8,746 nucleotides of DNA from Frankiales bacterium. Lineage in GTDB: Bacteria; Actinomycetota; Actinomycetes; Mycobacteriales; Jatrophihabitantaceae. The notes under the pieces are model-generated. The model saw nothing but the letters and a program-made list of their open reading frames with translations. It had not been told where the DNA came from and did no database searches. The stretch's first letter is position 1; each line of letters starts with the position of its first letter. Shown piece by piece: positions 6,011 to 8,746 of this stretch. The stretch lies in assembly GCA_025963265.1 (NCBI GenBank), contig JAOPUY010000135.1, positions 1 to 8,746 of the forward strand, written 5' to 3'. The translations under genes and the position numbers were made by a program.

Positions 6011-6151
6011 GTTGATCCGCACATCACACCCGGCGGCCTCGACGGATTCGCGGCCCGCGTCGTGCCTATTCTGCAAGAGCGGGGTGGTGTCCGCGTCGAG
6101 TGCGTCGGCGCCGCGCTGTGCGATCACCCCGGGCTCGACCCGATCAGCTAG
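6011..6151 (+). pseudogene. C-terminal remnant of an NtaA/SnaA/DszA-type flavin monooxygenase
   Basis: In frame 2 the DNA reads PHITPGGLDGFAARVVPILQ, then ERGGVRVECVGAALCDHPGL and a TAG stop at 6149-6151. From memory, the NtaA/SnaA/DszA group of FMN-dependent monooxygenases ends in a closely similar way: PPYLPGGLDDFVD..VPILQERGLFRTEY.G.TLRDHLGL. Spacing and most key positions agree over about 45 residues. Upstream of 6011 the frame loses resemblance, and the rest of a gene of about 440 codons is absent, so this looks like a 3' remnant. It also departs from the family at usually kept sites (LFRTEY is GVRVEC; HLGL is HPGL), in line with decay. It ends 12 nt before the ATG of an intact LLM gene of a different subgroup, and GGAGGA at 6153-6158 belongs to that gene. 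Confidence 0.65.
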
Positions 6152-6163
6152 CGGAGGATCCAG

Positions 6164-7309
6164 ATGGCCATCAGCAATCGGGCCCCACTTTCCGTCCTCG
6201 ACTTGGTGCCGGTCACCGCTGGCTCCACTCCAGCGCAGGCGCTGCGCAACACGATCGACCTCGCGCAGCAGAGCGAGCAGTTCGGCTACCGCCGCTACTG
6301 GCTAGCCGAGCATCACCTCAACCCAGGCGTCGTCGGCGCCTCGCCCGGCGTCGTGATGGCGTTGGTCGCGGGCGCGACCAACGAGATCCGGATCGGCTCG
6401 GCCGGTTTCCAGATGGGTCACCGCACGGCGCTGTCGGTGGTGGAGGAAGCCGGCTTGGTGGAGGCCCTGCATCCCGGCCGCGTCGATCTCGGCCTCGGCC
6501 GCTCGGCCGGCAAGCCCGGCCCGACACCGGCGGGGGTGCGCTCGGTGTCGCCGGCCCGGTCGACCGCGGCCCGGGCGCCGCAGCAGGCGCCGAACGGTCT
6601 GGTCGTGCCGAACAAGTTCTCCTACCGCACGATGCTCGGCTCACCTCGGCTGGCTTTGCAGAATCAGCTGCTGCAACTACCTGGCGCCCGCTCGCAGCCC
6701 TACGCCGAGCAGGTGGCCGACATCCTGTCGCTGCTGCACGGCACCTATGACTACGAGGGGGTGCACGGCCAGGCCAGCCCGGGCCAAGGCGCCGACGTGC
6801 AGCTGTGGATCCTGGGCAGCAGCGCAGGTGAGAGCGCGCACGTCGCGGCGGAGAACTCCCTGAGATTCGCAGCCAATTATCACATCGCGCCCGGCGCCAT
6901 TCTGGAGGCGGTGGCCGCGTATCGCGCGGCCTTTCAGCCCTCGGCTGAGCTGCCCGAGCCCTACGTCGCCGTGTCGGCCGACGTCGTGGTCGGCGAGACG
7001 AACGCCGCGGCGGCGAGGCTGGCCGCCGGCTACGCGCCCTGGGTCCGCAGCATCCGCAGCGGAGCCGGGGCCATCGAATACCCGACGCCGGCGCAAGCCA
7101 AGCGCTTCACCTGGACCGACGAGGAGCGCGAGTTGGTAGCCGACCGGCTGGCGACCCAGTTCGTCGGCTCGCCGCGCACGGTCGTGGCCCGCCTGGAACA
7201 GCTGCAGGAGGCGACCGGGGCCGATGAGCTGGTGATCACCACCATCACCCATGACCACGCCGACCGCGTCCGGTCCTATGAGTTGTTGGCCAAGGCCTGG
7301 AACAGGTGA
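6164..7309 (+). CDS. Luciferase-like (LLM class) flavin-dependent oxidoreductase, MsnO8/'group 1' type
   Basis: A 381-residue cytoplasmic protein with a TIM-barrel luciferase-like fold that would use reduced FMN (or F420 in some relatives) with O2 or another acceptor. Visible signatures: LSVLDLVPV near the N-terminus (9-17), TIDLAQQSEQFGYRRYWLAEHH (30-51), a GSAGFQMGHRTALSVVEE stretch (78-95), HPGRVDLGLGRS (103-114), ILGSSAGESAHVAAE mid-protein, and a C-terminal VGSPRTVVARLEQLQEATGADELVI segment. These fit the 'luciferase family oxidoreductase, group 1' set. The substrate is unknown, and most members have no tested function. GGAGGA (6153-6158) lies 5 nt before the ATG. The gene stands alone, between the remnant of a distant relative and a terminator hairpin, with a convergent helicase gene beyond. 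Confidence 0.9.
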   Translation: MAISNRAPLSVLDLVPVTAGSTPAQALRNTIDLAQQSEQFGYRRYWLAEHHLNPGVVGASPGVVMALVAGATNEIRIGSAGFQMGHRTALSVVEEAGLVEALHPGRVDLGLGRSAGKPGPTPAGVRSVSPARSTAARAPQQAPNGLVVPNKFSYRTMLGSPRLALQNQLLQLPGARSQPYAEQVADILSLLHGTYDYEGVHGQASPGQGADVQLWILGSSAGESAHVAAENSLRFAANYHIAPGAILEAVAAYRAAFQPSAELPEPYVAVSADVVVGETNAAAARLAAGYAPWVRSIRSGAGAIEYPTPAQAKRFTWTDEERELVADRLATQFVGSPRTVVARLEQLQEATGADELVITTITHDHADRVRSYELLAKAWNR

Positions 7310-7317
7310 TTGGCTCA

Positions 7318-7392
7318 GCTGATCATCAGCCCGGGACTCGCCAGTGCGGGGCTCGCCAGCACGGGACTCATCAGCACGGGACTCATCAGCAC
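7318..7392 (+). repeat. 15-bp tandem repeat array, five copies, after the flavin oxidoreductase gene
   Basis: Units of GGGACTCATCAGCAC: two identical copies (7363-7377, 7378-7392), two diverged copies (7333-7347, 7348-7362, with CGCC for CATC), and a half-matching first copy (7318-7332). Five units fill exactly 75 bp between the stop codon and the terminator hairpin. A forward frame through them stays open because 15 is a multiple of 3, but I do not regard it as a gene. Confidence 0.9.
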
Positions 7393-7403
7393 GGAACGAG
7401 AAC

Positions 7404-7436
7404 GGTCCCGGCTGTCATAGGGCGCCAGCCGGGACC
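7404..7436 (+). terminator. Strong hairpin terminator of the flavin oxidoreductase gene
   Basis: GGTCCCGGCTG (7404-7414) pairs perfectly with CAGCCGGGACC (7426-7436) around an 11-nt loop. The 11-bp GC-rich stem lies about 95 bp after the stop, between two convergent genes. Only a short pyrimidine run (TCT) follows. It may serve both strands. The remainder to 7532 shows only a small palindrome, ACGGT-A-ACCGT, at 7478-7488. Confidence 0.75.
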
Positions 7437-7532
7437 TCTGCGAGCGGGCTCGGGGGGAGCGGCCCTCTCACAATTCAACGGTAACCGTCGGCCGGAGCCG
7501 CCGCCACCAACGCCCAACGGGACGCCGCCCGG

Positions 7533-8746
7533 TTAGGCGGGGGTAAGGAGTCCGTTCGTCAACGCGAGCGGAGTCAGATGCCGATAGCCCACCGCGCCGA
7601 AGGCCACCACCAGCTCGTGCTCGTCGGCGGACAGCAGCGTTCCGGTGCCCCATAGCCGATGCCGGACGGTCATCCCGACGGTGATGCGCTCGGACGATGG
7701 GTCGCGGGCCGACGGTTCGCGGGCCGACGGTTCGCGGGCCGGGCCGTCCGGTCCGAGTTGAGCCTTGACCGGCTCGGCGGCCGGCCTGGGCGCGGCCGCT
7801 GGCCGTCGTCCGAGGACGGCGTCGTTGTCGCAGTTGCCGCACGGCGGGGTGAGCGCCTCGCCGAAGTAGGCCAGCAGCTCCGCTCGGCGGCAGCGGACCG
7901 TCTCGGCGTAGTGACGCACCGAGTCGATGCGGCTGCCGAGGATCGCCAGCCGCCGCCGACCGGCGTCCTCGATTCGCTCCACCGCGTTGGGCCCGGTCGT
8001 GCTCCGCAGCCCCGACCGCGCAGTCACGCCCCGCTCGTCCAGGGTGATCAGGCCGAGCTCTCGCAGTTCCTCGGTCAGCCGTTGCGCGGTGTGACCGGCG
8101 ACCCGGCTGGCCGCCGTCAGCTCGGCCAGGCTTTGCCGCCCCGGGTGGGCGAGAAGGGCCTGGACGACCGCGGCCACGTCGGCGTCGCGGATCGCCGTGC
8201 GGGCGGCGAAGAGCTTCGGAATCCGCAAGCCCCGCGGGTCATAGACCAGGACGGCGTTGGCGGGTTGCCCGTCCCGTCCGGCCCGACCGATCTCCTGGTA
8301 GTACTCATCCAAGCTGCCCGGCACGCCGGCGTGGATGACGGTCCGGACGTCCGGTTTGTCGATCCCCATGCCGAAGGCGCTGGTGGCGACCACGACGTCC
8401 AGCCTGGAGTTGAAGAAGTCGTCCTGCACTCTCGCGCGGACCGCGGCCGAAAGCCCGGCGTGATAGGCCGCGGCCCGCAGCGCCACCCGCCCCAACCGCT
8501 CGGCCAGCTCCTCGCAGCGGGCGTGGCTGACCGCGTAGACCAGGGTCGGCGTGGGGAACTCGAGGGCCAATTCCACCGCCCGGTCGACGATCGCGCGGTC
8601 CTCGGCCATTCCGACGTGGGCCCGCCGCACGGCCAGCGTGATGTTCGGCCGGTCGAAATCAGCTACCACCAACGCCGGTTGCCGCATCCGCAGCTCGCGG
8701 GTGATCTCGGCCTGCACCGGTGGCGCGGCGGTCGCGGTGAGGGCCA
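7533..8746 (-). CDS. recQ: RecQ-family ATP-dependent DNA helicase, C-terminal part (5' end outside window)
   Basis: The gene enters from the right edge, and 403 residues plus the stop are visible. The first residues, ALTATAAPP, are helicase motif III, so motifs I (Walker A) and II (DEAH) lie outside. Then follow motif IV (TLVYAVSHARCEELAERLG, AAYHAGLS), motif V (VVVATSAFGMGIDKPDVRTV) and motif VI (YYQEIGRAGRDG, about 8268-8303). A winged-helix-like segment comes next (LLAHPGRQSLAELTAASRVA, EELRELGLI), then the zinc region CRRAELLAYFGE and CGNCDND, a Pro/Ala/Ser-rich linker, and a small Tudor/SH3-like end (VRHRLWGTGTLLSADEHELV, VGYRHLTPLAL). No HRDC domain is seen. The winged helix before the zinc motif and the Tudor-like end fit the actinobacterial type as I recall it. 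The fourth zinc-ligand Cys (CGNCDxC) reads Asp. Role: unwinding DNA in recombination and repair. Confidence 0.92.
   Translation of the reverse strand, partial: ALTATAAPPVQAEITRELRMRQPALVVADFDRPNITLAVRRAHVGMAEDRAIVDRAVELALEFPTPTLVYAVSHARCEELAERLGRVALRAAAYHAGLSAAVRARVQDDFFNSRLDVVVATSAFGMGIDKPDVRTVIHAGVPGSLDEYYQEIGRAGRDGQPANAVLVYDPRGLRIPKLFAARTAIRDADVAAVVQALLAHPGRQSLAELTAASRVAGHTAQRLTEELRELGLITLDERGVTARSGLRSTTGPNAVERIEDAGRRRLAILGSRIDSVRHYAETVRCRRAELLAYFGEALTPPCGNCDNDAVLGRRPAAAPRPAAEPVKAQLGPDGPAREPSAREPSARDPSSERITVGMTVRHRLWGTGTLLSADEHELVVAFGAVGYRHLTPLALTNGLLTPA
7702..7740 (-). repeat. 15-bp in-frame tandem repeat in the helicase linker
   Basis: On the + strand TCGCGGGCCGACGGT occurs at 7702-7716 and 7717-7731, followed by a partial copy, TCGCGGGCC, at 7732-7740. 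It encodes the pentapeptide repeat REPSA/RDPS in the linker between the zinc region and the C-terminal Tudor-like domain. The two full copies are identical, which suggests recent duplication. Confidence 0.9.

Noticed and set aside
7514..7535. Hairpin GGG-ACGCCG-CCC as terminator of the helicase gene
   Set aside because: The stem is only about 3 bp without a bulge and it overlaps the stop codon. It is too weak to support.
7306..7536. Small + strand frame (76 codons) with QHGTH repeats
   Set aside because: It overlaps the end of the flavin oxidoreductase gene, is built from the 15-bp array and the terminator hairpin, and has no proper ribosome binding site of its own.

Overview
The window is high-GC DNA with strongly GC-biased third codon positions. 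Every family recognised is common in Actinomycetota, and the RecQ domain order and the paired TetR/14-segment exporter fit that phylum. I cannot name the genus. The gene set looks like ordinary chromosomal housekeeping and accessory metabolism. I see no phage, plasmid, transposase, CRISPR array or RNA gene, and no obvious new multi-gene system.

Layout on the + strand: (1) 1-105, the 3' end of a PrmC/HemK-related methyltransferase gene, apparently shortened by an in-frame TAG. (2) A 13-bp tandem repeat array that leads into a gene for two tandem NTF2/SnoaL-like domains (215-988). (3) A sugar-porter MFS transporter, best started at 1113, with a candidate promoter and a hairpin at its ribosome binding site. 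(4) A hairpin after its stop, then a control region (2628-2733) with three copies of the palindrome CGGAG-N7-YTCCG. (5) A DHA2-type (EmrB/QacA) drug exporter from GTG 2754. (6) A 17-bp tandem repeat array. (7) A TetR-family regulator (4394-5080). The exporter and regulator probably form an autoregulated operon in which the TetR protein binds the three operators.

Tail to tail with the regulator, 2 bp away, a 3-mercaptopyruvate/thiosulfate sulfurtransferase lies on the - strand (5083-5916). The space upstream of it (5917-6163) holds a short C-terminal remnant of an NtaA/SnaA-type flavin monooxygenase, directly ahead of an intact gene for a different luciferase-like (LLM) flavin oxidoreductase (6164-7309). 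A 15-bp tandem array and a strong hairpin terminator follow. A RecQ-family helicase on the - strand (from 7533) runs off the right edge of the window, and one zinc-ligand cysteine appears to be replaced by Asp.

No gene-free stretch exceeds 300 bases. The longest are 5917-6163 and 7310-7532, both described below. The most notable features are the three-site operator array, the amber codon in the methyltransferase gene, the monooxygenase remnant, the RecQ zinc-site change, and the recurrence of short tandem arrays (units of 13, 15, 17 and 18 bp) at gene borders and in linker-coding DNA.
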